Assembly: GCF_001645765.1 (NCBI RefSeq)
Contig: NZ_LWUJ01000011.1
Span: 1-64,000, forward strand
Reading direction: 5' to 3'
DNA length: 64,000 nt
Source: Candidatus Mycoplasma haematobovis
GTDB taxonomy: Bacteria > Bacillota_I > Bacilli_A > Mycoplasmatales > Mycoplasmoidaceae
Program-made: the position numbers and the translations under genes
The notes under the pieces: model-generated
What the model saw: the letters and a program-made list of their open reading frames with translations, nothing else
Told to the model about the DNA's origin: nothing
The model's database searches: none
Part shown: positions 8,992 to 19,878 of the stretch, piece after piece
How positions within the stretch are numbered: position 1 is the stretch's first letter
Layout: every line of letters begins with the position of its first letter

Positions 8992-10692
8992 ATGGCAAAA
9001 ATACAAAAAGGAATAGGGGTTGGGGGCGGTATAGCTATTGCTAAAGCTTTTGTACTTAAAGAACCAGAGTTTAATTTTTCTGAAAGAAGTATCATCTCAA
9101 TAGATCAAGAATTAGCCAATTATGCAAATACTATTAATGAAGCTACTACTCAAATGAAAAAACTTATTGAAGTAGCTACTAAGAATATTTCAGCAGAAAA
9201 AGGAGAGATATTCGAAGCACATTTGTCAATAGTTCAAGATGAACAAATGCAATCTGAAATTAAAGAACTTATTGAACAAGGAAAAAGTGAAGCATTTGCT
9301 ATTGCTTCAATTTTTGATAAGTATCAAGCTATGTTTGAAAGCATGAATGATGCTTATTTTAAAGAGAGAGCAAGTGATGTTAAAGATCTTAAAAAAAGAT
9401 TTCTTTCTATTGCTTGCAAAGTAAATTTACCAGATCTATTGTTGATTGAAGAAGAGTGCATAATAATAGCGCATGATTTGAGTCCTAGTGAAACAGCTAT
9501 TTTAAATAAGAAATATATTAAAGGATTTGCTACCGATATAGGAGGAGCTACTTCTCACTCTGCTATTATGGCAAGAACGTTAGAGATTCCTGCGATAGTA
9601 TCACTTAAAGAAATTACTTCTCTAGTTAAGACAGGAGACAAAATAGCTCTTAATGCTAAAGATGGTGTAGTAGCTTATGAATTAAGTACAGAAGATGAAA
9701 GAAAGTGGGAAAGGGATAAAGAACAATTTGAAATTGAAAAAGTAGAGTTAGAGAAATACAAAACTATTGAGTGTAAGACTAAAGATGGTATTTCAATTTC
9801 TGTTAAGGGGAATATAGGACAACCTAAAGATCTAAAGAAAGTATTGGAATACGGCGGGAAAGGGGTTGGTTTATTTAGGAGTGAATTCCTATATATGGAA
9901 AGTCAAGATTGACCTACAGAAGAAGAGCAATTTGAAGCTTACAAGACCGTTTTAGAGGAAACTAAAGAATATGATGTTACTATCAGAACTTTGGACATTG
10001 GTGGAGATAAGCATCTTAATTACTTTACTTTCCCTAAAGAAATGAATCCTTTCTTGGGATATAGGGCACTTAGATTAAGTTTAAATAAGAAAGAGATATT
10101 TGTAACTCAATTAAGAGCCTTACTTAGAGCAAGTAGTTATGGAAATTTGAAAATTATGTTTCCAATGGTTACTTGTTATGAAGAATTCCTTAAAGCTAAA
10201 GAAATAACTAAAGAAGTAGAGCAAATGTTAATTAAAGAAGGTCATATTATTGGTAAATACAAATTAGGCATGATGATTGAGATACCTTCGGCTGCTGTGT
10301 TATCTAAAGTATTTGCACAAGAATCAGAATTCTTTTCAATTGGTTCGAATGATTTAATTCAATATACACATGCTGTAGACAGAATGTCAGAAGAAGTTAA
10401 TTATCTATATCAACCAAATAATCCAAGTATTCTTCATTTAATAAAGATGTCTGTAATAGGAGCATCTACAAAAGGTAGAGAGGTTAGTGTATGTGGTGAA
10501 ATGGCAAGTAATGTTAAATCAGCTATATTATTAATAGGACTTGGCGTAACTAGTCTTTCTATGAGTGCTGTAGCTATTCCTCAAATTAAGAGAGAAATTA
10601 GTAAATGAACACTTAAAGAATGTCAAGAATTAGCAAATAAAGCTTTGGAAATGAATACTGAAGAAGAAGTACTGGATCTTTTTTCTAATTAG
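8992..10692 (+). CDS. ptsI: Phosphoenolpyruvate-protein phosphotransferase, PTS enzyme I
   Basis: The protein is 566 residues, the normal length. It transfers phosphate from PEP to HPr. The active-site His lies in GGATSHSAIMARTLEIPAIVS (about residue 190). The PEP-binding barrel shows GVGLFRSEFLYM, GYRALRLSL, MFPMVTCYEE and SIGSNDLIQYT, and the catalytic Cys sits in VCGEMAS. TGA(Trp) occurs at 9910-9912 and 10606-10608. The gene stands alone, with no ptsH or crr beside it. Stop TAG is at 10690-10692. Confidence 0.97.
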
Positions 10693-10727
10693 TTTTTAAG
10701 TTAACTTTAGGATCTTTTTTCTAATTA
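10674..10727. repeat. 18-bp perfect direct repeat spanning the ptsI stop
   Basis: The same 18 bases, starting GGATC and followed by a T run, occur at 10674-10691 (last codons of ptsI) and again at 10710-10727, 36 bases on. The second copy lies between ptsI and the PurB-like pseudogene. It looks like a small duplication of the gene end; its T run could also help termination. Confidence 0.75.
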
Positions 10728-10732
10728 CTGAA

Positions 10733-11466
10733 TTAACTTTTTTTTGAAACTTTCTTTCTTTCTTTAACCACTGCATCATTAATTTTCACATTCTTAATAA
10801 CTTTATTCATATCTGAAACTACATTATTCATTTGAATAAACATGCTTACATAATGATCAAAGCCAACTTCAAAAATAGGTGTAGGAGCAAAACTAAAAGC
10901 TTGTTGCATCACACAAATCATTTGTATATAATCAACAACGCCTTTTGGCTAAGCCACCTAATTCCTTCATAGCTAATGCAAACTAGTTGGCATTTGAAGA
11001 AGCAAAAGTAGTTGAATTAAACGATTCAATGTGCTTAGTAAGGGTGTCAAGTCTTTGAATTTTAAAGTATCATTAATTATCTTAACGAATCTTTTTGCAA
11101 TAGTAATTTTTTCAAGAATTTCTTTAAAGTTATTGTAGAAAAGAGCAAGTTAACAACCTACTGTAATTGGTTTAGAATCAACCAATTGATAAAGATTTTT
11201 CTTAGAAAGAGCTAGATCTCTTGAATTATTTTTATATTCATAGTATTTTTTAAACATAACTTTATTATTTTCTTTCATAAAACAAATACATGCACAGCGA
11301 AAAGTAAATTTTTCAGGCATTTCCATCATAATTTTTGTAGCAGACTCAGAAAGAACCTTAATAGCCTTTTGTTTAAAATTGGCTAAGAAGGTTCAGAAAT
11401 ATTTGAAGAAAGTTAATTTAGTGCTTCTTTAACAGTTTTGAACGTGTTTTCATCCACAAGACTCAT
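10733..11466 (-). pseudogene. Decayed paralogue of the PurB-like domain
   Basis: Minus-strand reading from an ATG at 11464-11466 gives a short open stretch that ends in TAA, then recognisable protein segments in shifting frames with further TAA/TAG stops. Segments such as DLALSKKNLYQLV...PITVGC, LALFYNNFKEILEKI and KELGGLAK align in order with LALDNKSIYRMVICPITGA, FALFFNSFREQLERL and MEVLGSFAK of the gene at 14067-15590. The last open piece (10733-10921, 62 residues) could still be translated. I read it as a third, inactivated copy of the PurB-like module. No Hpt-like sequence follows. Confidence 0.7.
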
Positions 11467-11547
11467 ACAACAATCAGAATGAATTTCAATTAAGAGAAGA
11501 ATTCAAAACAATTAAATGAAAAAAGATAAATTTTTTTTCGAAACTTA

Positions 11548-11898
11548 ATGCATTCAAAAATTAAGAAAATAGCAGATGAAATGCTTCTTAAAGCTTTCAA
11601 AGCCACTACAGGAAGTAGTGATTTTGCCCCCGTTTCAGAGATTTTTTTAAAGCATTGATTTGAGTCGGAAGTATGAATAACTTATGACGAAGAAATCTTA
11701 AATATGGAACTGAAATCAATAAATTCACTTGAGAATAGTCATATTGAAAATACTATTCCTGAAAGTAAATTTAGATTATTTCAAAAAGAAGAAGGGGATA
11801 CTTGAAAATCTTTAATTACTGGTATTGGAGGTTATAAAATCGATGGAAAGAAGCATCTATTAATTTGTCTTTCTTTCAAAGATTATCAAATTTTTTAA
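11548..11898 (+). CDS. Hypothetical protein, first of two tandem paralogues
   Basis: The protein is 116 residues, soluble and mixed-charge, with several TGA codons read as Trp. It ends shortly after a conserved block that includes TWKSLITGIGGYKID. I do not recognise the family. Together with the next gene it forms a tandem pair: 33 bases apart, same strand, similar layout (helical N-terminal half, then EVW-(I/L)-TY, then a conserved C-terminal block). It sits in the accessory segment next to the PurB-like pseudogene. Confidence 0.7.
11798..11844 (+). repeat. 47-bp perfect repeat, copy 1
   Basis: Identical base for base to 12194-12240, 396 bases away. It encodes TWKSLITGIGGYKID in both paralogues, although the rest of the two genes has diverged widely at DNA and protein level. 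Confidence 0.9.
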
Positions 11899-11931
11899 GC
11901 CATTTATGAAATTTTGGAATAATAAAGAGAT

Positions 11932-12300
11932 ATGAAAAATAAGTTAAGGCTAACAGCAAAAGACAAAGAAGAAATTAAGAAGTTTTTGATTGAAAATATT
12001 ACTTTAGGAAATCGTGAATTTTCATTAATAATTGATTCTTTTCTTGACCATTCAACGTGCTATGAAGTATGACTTACTTACAGTAAAGATTTATTAAATA
12101 TGGAGCTTGAATCTCTTAAAGCAAGAAATATATCTTTAAGTAAGGCTATTCCTACTACTAGATTTAGAATGTACATTAGAGAAGTAGAGAGTAATACTTG
12201 AAAATCTTTAATTACTGGTATTGGAGGTTATAAAATCGATACTAAAAAATACTCTTTAGTTAAAGTTGATTTATTTGGTTTAAAGGGCAAAAAAAATTAA
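11932..12300 (+). CDS. Hypothetical protein, second of two tandem paralogues
   Basis: The protein is 122 residues and related to the gene just before it. Shared parts are (Y/S)EVW(L/I)TY...LNMEL(E/K)S, IP(T/E)(T/S)(R/K)FR and the identical block TWKSLITGIGGYKID. TGA codons are Trp. The TAA stop at 12298-12300 overlaps the TAA of the convergent purB-hpt gene in a TTAA palindrome. Function unknown; a lineage-specific paralogous family is likely. Confidence 0.7.
12194..12240 (+). repeat. 47-bp perfect repeat, copy 2
   Basis: Second copy of the 47-base block found at 11798-11844. It lies at the same position relative to the reading frame of the second paralogue. Confidence 0.9.
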
Positions 12301-14066
12301 TTAGGTTCTCCTACAAATTCCATATTCCTATAACTATTTTCTATATCCATGCCATAACCAGCCCAATTCCCACTAGGCAATTCAAGTCCATAAAAATCCA
12401 CTGACACTTTCTGCTTAGTAAAGAGTGTGCATACTTTAATATCTATTGGCCTCATTGGTTCTAAAGTTTGTTTAAAGAAACCAATAGTGGTTCCTGTATC
12501 TACTAACTCATCCACTATCAATATTCTTGCACTACCCACATTCCCCACTTTGCGTCTAATATCCCCGTTAGCATCTCTCATACTAAGTAATTTCAAATTG
12601 ATCTTAAATTTAAGCATACCTAAGAGCTTTTCTAAGAATAAATAAGCCCCTTCCATAATACCCACCAATATTACTTCTTCCCCTGATCTATATTCCCCAT
12701 TCAATAAAGAAGCTAATCTTGCTATTGCTAACTCCACTTCTTCTTTTTCAAAATAAATCTTTTTGAAATTATCTTTCATTCCTTCCTCTTCAAAAATTCT
12801 AGAATACAAAATATCTACATATTTAACTCTAGACTCTAAATCAAATATATTTCTTAAATCTTCAGCATTAATATATTTAGGCAATTCAGAAGTCCTAAAC
12901 ATATCTTCAAAAGAAGCATTATGTTCTTTACAAACTACTAATATTTCCTCTAATCAATGTTCAATTTGAACTCTACTAAAATTTGTCTTTTCTAAGAGTA
13001 CTTGTTGTGCTGTTTCTACAAATACTAACTCTTTTGCTTTCTCTAAATTCCTTCTTATATTTTCTTCATTAAAGACTATATTTCTCAAAGTAGAAGTACT
13101 TTTCTTAAGTATTAAAGCCATAATAGTAATAGCATCAAGAAATACTACTCTATCTACAGAAGAATGTGAAATATCTCTCTCTAGTCAAATAGAGGTATTT
13201 AAAGAAGCGCTATATGCATAACCTTTAAGTAATCTAGCTAAACCACATATATTCTCTAATGTTATTGGATTTCTCTTGTGCGGCATACATGAAGAACCAA
13301 TTTGTCGAGTACCAAAAGTCTCAGAAAGCTCGCCTATCTCTGTTCTTGTTAATTGTCTTAAATCTAAAGCTAAATCACTAATTAAAGTACCTATTGAAGC
13401 AAGAATAGAGAAATAAGAACTATATCTTTCTCTTGAAAGAACTTGAGTTGAAGCTTTAGAACTAAATAAATTTAATTTCTGTGAAATATATTCTTGACAA
13501 TCTGGAGTTACATGTGCACAAGTGCCAACAGCCCCACTAATAGAAGCACATTCTATATAGGGACGTATATCACTAAAGCTTTCAAGTAATTCATTTAAGT
13601 GTGCATAGCAAGTGGCAAATTTGTATCCTAAAGAAATAATTTGTTTTCCATCATAGGAAATAAGTGCTTTATGTTTAAGTGCTAAATGCTTTAATACTTT
13701 TCTTAATTCAAAAATTAATGAGAATAAATAATCATTAGCTTCTTTAAGTAATAAAGAATTAGCAGTATCTACAATATCAGAAGAAGTAATTCCATAATGT
13801 ATTCACTTTTTCTCTATCAATAATGTTTTCTTACATACAGCATTAACAAACGCTACTACATCATGTTTAGTTTTTTGTTCTTCTTCATATACCTCATCCT
13901 TATTAATAGATAATGAATTGCAGAGTATCTCTGCATTCTTCTTAGAAAACTTATCTTTTTCAGCTAAGAATTTAAGTAAGTACTTCTCTATCTCTAATCA
14001 TTTTTTAAATTTATTGTCATCCGAAAATATTTGACTTATTCTCTCGGACGAATATCTAGGAATCAA
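12297..14066 (-). CDS. PurB-Hpt fusion: adenylosuccinate lyase joined to hypoxanthine phosphoribosyltransferase
   Basis: One open frame of 589 residues, checked codon by codon across the junction near 12902 (only TGA, read as Trp, interrupts). Residues 1 to about 400 are adenylosuccinate lyase: start IPRYSSERIS, KHDVVAFV, HYGITSSDIVDTA, and the lyase signature IGSSCMPHKRNP. Residues about 400-589 are an Hpt-type phosphoribosyltransferase: LVGIMEGAYLFLEKLL, the PRPP loop ILIVDELVDTGTT and the closing AGYGMDIENSYRN. The fusion would couple IMP formation with its conversion to AMP. The start is TTG (14064-14066), directly after the TAG of the upstream gene and in the same frame. The stop shares TTAA with the convergent gene. 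Confidence 0.88.
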
Positions 14067-15590
14067 CTAAACAGGTTTGTATTTTTCTTTAATAGCACCT
14101 ACACCATCAATATTTCTATATTTGTAAGCTGTATCAAGTCCATAACCAATAACTCATTTAGGAGGAAGTGCAAATCCTAAGAAATCTGCTTCAAGATCTG
14201 TTCTCTCTGGATGAGGTTTAGAGAACAATATACATGTTTTGCAATCTTTGATATTAACTTTTTTAGACATTTGTGATTTGTAAACTTTAATAGTCATACC
14301 TTTGTCTAAGATATCATCAAAAATAATTACTCTTCTGTTATCAAATTTATCTTTATCAAACTCAATATCTATAGGACAAGAATCATCACCAACTAAGTTA
14401 ACGCCATATAGAGATACTTTAGCAGTAACTACTATTAATGGAAAGTGTAAATGAGTAAGCATTTGGCCTAATAAAGGCAAAACACCTTCAGTAAAACCTA
14501 CACAAACTACTGGTTCTTTTTCATTTCTGTATTCATTATTAAGTTGTTGAGCTAATCTTAAAATTCCATTTCTTATCTCTGCGCCCTCATAGTAAATTTC
14601 TTCCATAAATTCTTTCTTCTCTTCAGCTTCAAAAATTCTTACAAAAGCTTCATCGTTTTCGCTTTGGTATTTAGCATCAACATTATCAAGGGATTTAGCT
14701 TTAATTTCCATTCCTAATAATAAGTAATCTAAGTTGTAAAAAAGAGTATGAAAATCACCAGCTAATACCCTATATGAATCTAAATCAATATCAAAAGCAA
14801 TTACTTTGCAACCAGCACATCTAAGTCTTGATACAGCAGAAAAAATATCTCTCAAATGTGAATCTCCCATTTCATCAAATTCAACTTCGCCAGAAACTTT
14901 CAGATCTTTAATAAATGTAGCAATTGTCTCTCCCAATTTTGCAAAACTACCTAATACTTCCATAAATCAATTATTTTCTGAAGAATAAGGAGAGAAACAG
15001 AATAAATCTAACTCTTTAGCCATAAAATCTTGTAATTTAATCGGATAAGAGATAAGACCCGAAAGTGAATTAGTTGGATTAATATATTCAATATATTTCC
15101 TACTTACCTGTAGACGTTCCAGTTGTTCTCTAAAGCTATTAAAGAAAAGAGCAAATTGATAACCTAAAGAAGTAATACTTTTTGCTCCTGTTATTGGACA
15201 AATAACCATTCTGTAAATTGATTTATTATCTAAAGCTAACTTCTTAAGAGTATCTGCATAAAGATAGAAATCAGAAAGCATACTATCATTAACACACTTA
15301 ATAATTAATTTACTTGCAGTATCAGTAATACTTGCTTCAGGCAATTTATTAATAATTTCTTTTTCTTCTGGAGTAAGAGTAGACTCTAATGCCTCCGTAA
15401 AATCAATAAAATCCATGTACTCACATGGACAACCTTCTGCATTTCCTTCATTAATTTTCCTGATTAATTCTTTTCCTACCTCTTCTTTAATAGAATTTGT
15501 ATTAACTAAATACTTGATATGGGTAACTACAACAGTAGCTCACTCTTCGTAAGTAGTATGGTTATTGAAAGCACAAACTGTTTCACACAT
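14067..15590 (-). CDS. Second PurB-Hpt fusion paralogue with degenerate PurB domain
   Basis: The protein is 507 residues from ATG 15588-15590. The C-terminal 190 residues are an Hpt-type domain (VGFTEGVLPLLGQML, RRVIIFDDILDKGMT, VIGYGLDTAYKYRN). The N-terminal 310 residues align in order with the PurB domain of the next gene: ITDTASKLIIK with IVDTANSLLLK, ITSLGYQFALFFNSFREQLERL with IISLGYKFATCYAHLNELLESF, and LQDFMAKELDLF with CQEYISQKLNLF. The lyase signature SSxMPxKxNP is missing. The PRPP loop reads DKGMT instead of DTGxT, so even Hpt activity is uncertain. It looks like a tandem duplicate whose lyase part became non-catalytic, perhaps structural or regulatory. Confidence 0.8.
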
Positions 15591-15622
15591 AAAAAAATAA
15601 AATTTTAATAATATTTTTCTAA
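15591..15622. promoter_or_regulatory. 32-bp divergent start region
   Basis: The only DNA between the PurB-Hpt paralogue (-) and the unknown gene at 15623 (+). It is nearly pure A and T and has overlapping TAAAAT/TATTAT-like -10 candidates on both strands. No Shine-Dalgarno sequence is seen on either side. Confidence 0.35.
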
Positions 15623-16330
15623 ATGAAGAACAATGTTTTAAATTTAAGTCAAAAAGATGAAATAAGAAACAATGCTAAATATGCTTACGAAGAAATAAAT
15701 GAGATTCTTGAAAAAATAATTTTTGTAGGTAGAGTTGAGATACTTCAAAAAATAGAGTTATTTAATAATTTATTTAATGAATTTGGGGAGAAGCCTTTTG
15801 AAGTAAAGATATCTCAAACAGAATTTAAAGCAATTAAGAAAGCTTCAAAAGGGAGATTATTTTGAAGAAATAGGGCTCTTAAAAGAGCTATTAGTAATAC
15901 AGAAGATGCTATTCAAAGACAATTCTTCAGAAATTATCAAATATTTATTGTATTTAATGAAAAATTAACTGAATATATGAAAGTCATAAATAATAATAAA
16001 TATGTTCACGAATTAATGAAATTTAAAGGTGCTATAGGAAAAATAGCTAATGATTACAGAAATAGAAGAGTAATTAATACTGAATTTTTCCAAAGTGAAA
16101 TTGAAAATATTATAGATGGCATTAAGAAAGGAGTAGTGGTAGATGATATTTCTGGTTATTGTAAGTTATTCAATGATTTTTTTGAGCAAGAAATGGATTA
16201 TTTAACTTTATTTTTAAAAAGTGTTAAAGGTGCTGTAGATGATTATGAAGAAGCAGAAAGAAAAGTAAAAGAAAGAACCAAAGTGCCTGAATTAAAGATT
16301 GAAATGCCTTTGACTAATGATTACCTATAA
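15623..16330 (+). CDS. Hypothetical soluble helical protein
   Basis: The protein is 235 residues, joined across a TGA(Trp) at 15863-15865 (GRLFWRNRALKRA). It is rich in Lys, Glu, Ile and Asn, is predicted mostly helical by residue pattern, and has no membrane segment or signal. No motif is recognised. The stop TAA at 16328-16330 lies 17 bases inside the 3' end of convergent alaS. It belongs to the accessory block beside the PurB-Hpt genes but shows no similarity to them. Confidence 0.75.
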
Positions 16331-18788
16331 GTTCTTCATAATAATTCATTAGCTCTATTTCAAAAGTATCACTTATCTCTTTAGCTAATCCGGTTCCATA
16401 ACCTACATTCCCCCCCCCTTTTCAACCATATTTAATCTTTAAAAAATCTAATAACTTAAGTACATCTATGGCATCACTAATTACAAAATATTTCATACCA
16501 CTAAATAAGAAAATAGTATTATTCTTTAATTCATTTCTTAATTCTTTAAAGGCTCTCATTATTACTTGAGCATCTATCTCTTTCTCTCTAAGAATAATTA
16601 AACCTTCTTTATTAATATGTTCAGCTATATAGGACTTAAAACTCTTCTGTTCACTCTTTAAATCTAATTTCTTAGTACTCTTAGTTTGTGCGCTTACTTT
16701 CTTTAAATAAGCTTCAACTAGCGCTTTACCAGCTATTACTTTAAATTTATAAATATTGGCATATTTCTTCTTTAATCCCGCTATTTGAGCTACTTCAATT
16801 TCAGAAGTACTACTTACATGAGTACCTGCACATAACTCTTTACTATACTCCCCAATTTGGACATACCTAAGCTTATTTTCACTCTTTTTGTAAACTTCTT
16901 CAAATTGCTGTGGCAAATTCAAATCTTTAGCTTCTTTAAGAGTTAAATAACTTATCTTTACCTCTAAATCTTCTTTAATTAATTCATTCAATTTCTCATT
17001 TAAGAAATCAATATTAAGGTCATTGCGATCAAGCTCTTTAGGAAGAGTTATTTCTAAATTGAAATAATTACTATATTTTTGACCAGAAGATCTCTCTATA
17101 TTATTAGAGATTTCTTTCTTGAGAAGGGCTAATAATAAGTGTTCTAGAGTATGATGTCTCTCTAGTCCTTTACGCTTATTGCTATCTCTCTTTATTACTA
17201 CTTTTTCTCCTAATTTAAAATTGCCTCTAATACCATAAATAGCTTGTCCATTAGGAGCTTTAAGTGCCTCTTCTACCTCTATATCATTAATAAAACCTTT
17301 ATCTGCATCTTGTCCTCCAGAAAAAGGAAAAATACAAGTATTTTTGAATACTAAATAACCTTTTCCATTTAATTCATTAATAGGTTCAAAAGATTCATCG
17401 AATATAGCTATTATTTCACTATTTAATGAAATAACTTCATAATCCATTACTGAATCTAAAGTTAAATTCAATAAGTTCTTATTTTGCTTAATGAAAGCAG
17501 AAGAGATATTAGTGTTGAAAGAAACTACTTTATGTTTTTGTTGTAATTCTTCATATTCTTCTATATTGAAATGCCTCCCTTCTTTATTAAGTGTATTCTT
17601 TATTAATCAAAGCTCTAAGCCATGTGTAGCAACTAAATCAAATATTTCTTGGGCAGGTATTTCTTCACTATATTTCTTAATTAAAGTACTTAATAAATTA
17701 GAGGCTTGTTCATAAGATTTAAGACTTAATAAATATTCTTTTTCTAGATCTTCTGTAATATAGGAATGTTCTTTAAGAATAGTAGGATGGAAAGCTTCCA
17801 AACTCTTTCCTACTTCCAGTACTAACTGCTCAAAAAACTCTTTCTTTAGCTCTTTGTGCTCAATGTTTCTTAATAGTCAAAGAGCTTTTCTGAATAGTTT
17901 TCGCAATACATATTCTCTTCCTTTACTACCGAAAAATACTCCTTGGCTGAGTAGGACACAAGTAGTTCTTAAATAATCTACTGGAGCTCAAAGAGCTTGA
18001 GAAGCGCTAGAAAAATAAGTATTTAAAAAAGCTATTAAGGGAGCAAAAAGAGAGTTCTCAAAATTACTATCTTTATTTTCAAGAACACTTAATAATCTCT
18101 CTAACCCCGCTCCAGTATCTATATTTTTTCTAGGAGAAGGAGTTATTTTGCCATCTATATTTAAGAATTCACTGAAAACAATATTTCAAACCTCTAAGTA
18201 ACGCTCATTATCTATATTTTCTTTAAGTAATTTAAGTCCTCACTTACTTGGATCATATTTCTCGCCCTTATCAAAATATATTTCAGTACAGGGGCCACAA
18301 GGCCCCACTCCCATGTCTCAAAAATTAGTATCTTTACCTCCCTTTATTATTTGTTCTTTAGGAATTAATTTAAGTCACTCTTCATAGGCCTCTTTATCTT
18401 CTTCATAAATAGTTACATAAAGCAATTCAGGCTTGAGGCCTAATTCTTTAGTAAGAAATTCTCAGGCCCAAGCAATGGCTTCTGCTTTAAAGTAATCCTC
18501 TAAAGAGAAATTGCCAAGCATCTCAAAATAAGTGTGGTGTCTTAAGCTCTCCCCAATACTCTCTATATCTCCTGTTCTTATTACTGCTTGGCAACTTACT
18601 AATCTTGAAGAAGGGGGGGGTAAGTCTCCAGAAAAGTAAGCTTTAATAGCTGCTACTCCAGAATTTATGAAAAGTAAAGACTTATCGCTAGCAGGAGGTA
18701 TTATGGACTTACCTGAGATATCAAAATGTTCTTTAGAACTAAAAAAAGAAAGTCACTTCTTTCTTAATCAAGAAGCTTTATTTTCCAT
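16314..18788 (-). CDS. alaS: Alanyl-tRNA synthetase
   Basis: The protein is 824 residues. The catalytic core begins with ENKASWLRKKWLSFF and includes HHTYFEMLGNFS and GVGPCGPCTEI. The editing domain shows HHTLEHLL and ELCAGTHV, the two zinc and editing motifs. The short C-Ala domain ends with KGGGNVGYGTGLA. TGA(Trp) at 16422-16424 and several other places join the pieces. The ATG at 18786-18788 overlaps the mnmA stop by 11 bases. The 3' end overlaps the plus-strand gene ending at 16330 by 17 bases. Confidence 0.96.
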
Positions 18789-19878
18789 ATTTGTACATAG
18801 CACTACCTAAACACTTATTCTTATTTTCATCATAGAATACAAAATATTGCCCAGGCGAAGTAGTGAAAATAGCTTCGTGTTCTAAAGAACAAGAAATGTT
18901 ATCTAAAGTAAGTAATTTCATTTTTAAAAACTCGCCACCATGTCTAGTCTTTACAAAAAAAATGGAGTTTAAAGCAGGAATATCATTAATTCAATGAGGA
19001 TCTTCACAAAAACTAATAGTAGTGTAAAGATATTTAGCTATTCGAGATTCTCTACATAAATAAACTATATTTCTCTCTACATCTTTAGAGCATACATAAT
19101 ATCTTTCTTGATATCCTTTAAGAGCAAAACCGCCTCTTTGATGTAATACATATAAATGGGCTCCTTTATGCTTTCCTAGTATTTCTTTACTATCTATATC
19201 AATTAAATCACCTTCTTGGACAGGTAAATAATTAGTAATAAAGGAAGAGTATTCACGCTTACCGATAAAGCATATTCCCATAGAATCTTTACGTTTTCAT
19301 ACTGAAAGATCATTAGCTTTTGCTAATGCTCTTATTTCTTCTTTATTTTGAATATCCTGTAGAGGAAATATTATGTATTTAAGTTGTTCTTCTGTAAGTC
19401 TACTTAAGAAATAAGTTTGATCTTTAGAACTATTACTACATCTAGCTAAATAATATTTATTCTCTTCTTTAAGAATCCTAGCCCAATGTCCAGTAGCTAT
19501 CTTAATATCATCTCCATAATTTTCCCTTAATTTATTAAGTAAAATTCCAAATTTAATTCTAGAATTACAAAGAATATCGGGATTGGAAATTAAGCTATTT
19601 TCCAATAAATCTAAATAAGGTTCAAAAACATTTTCTCAATACTCTGGAACAAAATTATAGACTTGTAGGGGTATATTTAATTTATTACATATTTCTTTAA
19701 CATACTTTAGATCTTCTTGTTTAGAACAAAAAGAATTAGGAGCATTTTCTTCATTCAATTGAACATCTCAATTTTGCATATATACTCCAAAAAGCTGATA
19801 GCCTTGTTTTTTGAGCAAAAATGCAGCTATTGCTGAATCTACTCCGCCCGAAAGAGCAATTACTACTTTAAGAGACAT
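18778..19878 (-). CDS. mnmA: tRNA-specific 2-thiouridylase
   Basis: The protein is 366 residues. It thiolates U34 of the tRNAs for Lys, Glu and Gln. The PP-loop is [11 protein letters not shown] at residue 10. The two catalytic cysteines lie in [13 protein letters not shown] and [12 protein letters not shown](Trp) joins segments at 18991-19605. The start ATG (19876-19878) sits directly against the PP-loop strand, so it cannot be moved far. It shares base 19878 with the TTG start of divergent ligA. Confidence 0.95.

Noticed and set aside
10733-10921. 62-codon ORF as an independent gene
   Set aside because: It is continuous with the degenerate PurB-like relic and has no identity of its own.
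12427-12969. Plus-strand ORFs opposite the Hpt domain
   Set aside because: Shadow frames of the purB-hpt gene.
14067-15590. Reading the upstream fusion gene as a lone Hpt with a random N-terminal extension
   Set aside because: Ordered similarity of its first 310 residues to the neighbouring PurB domain shows it is a degenerate lyase domain.
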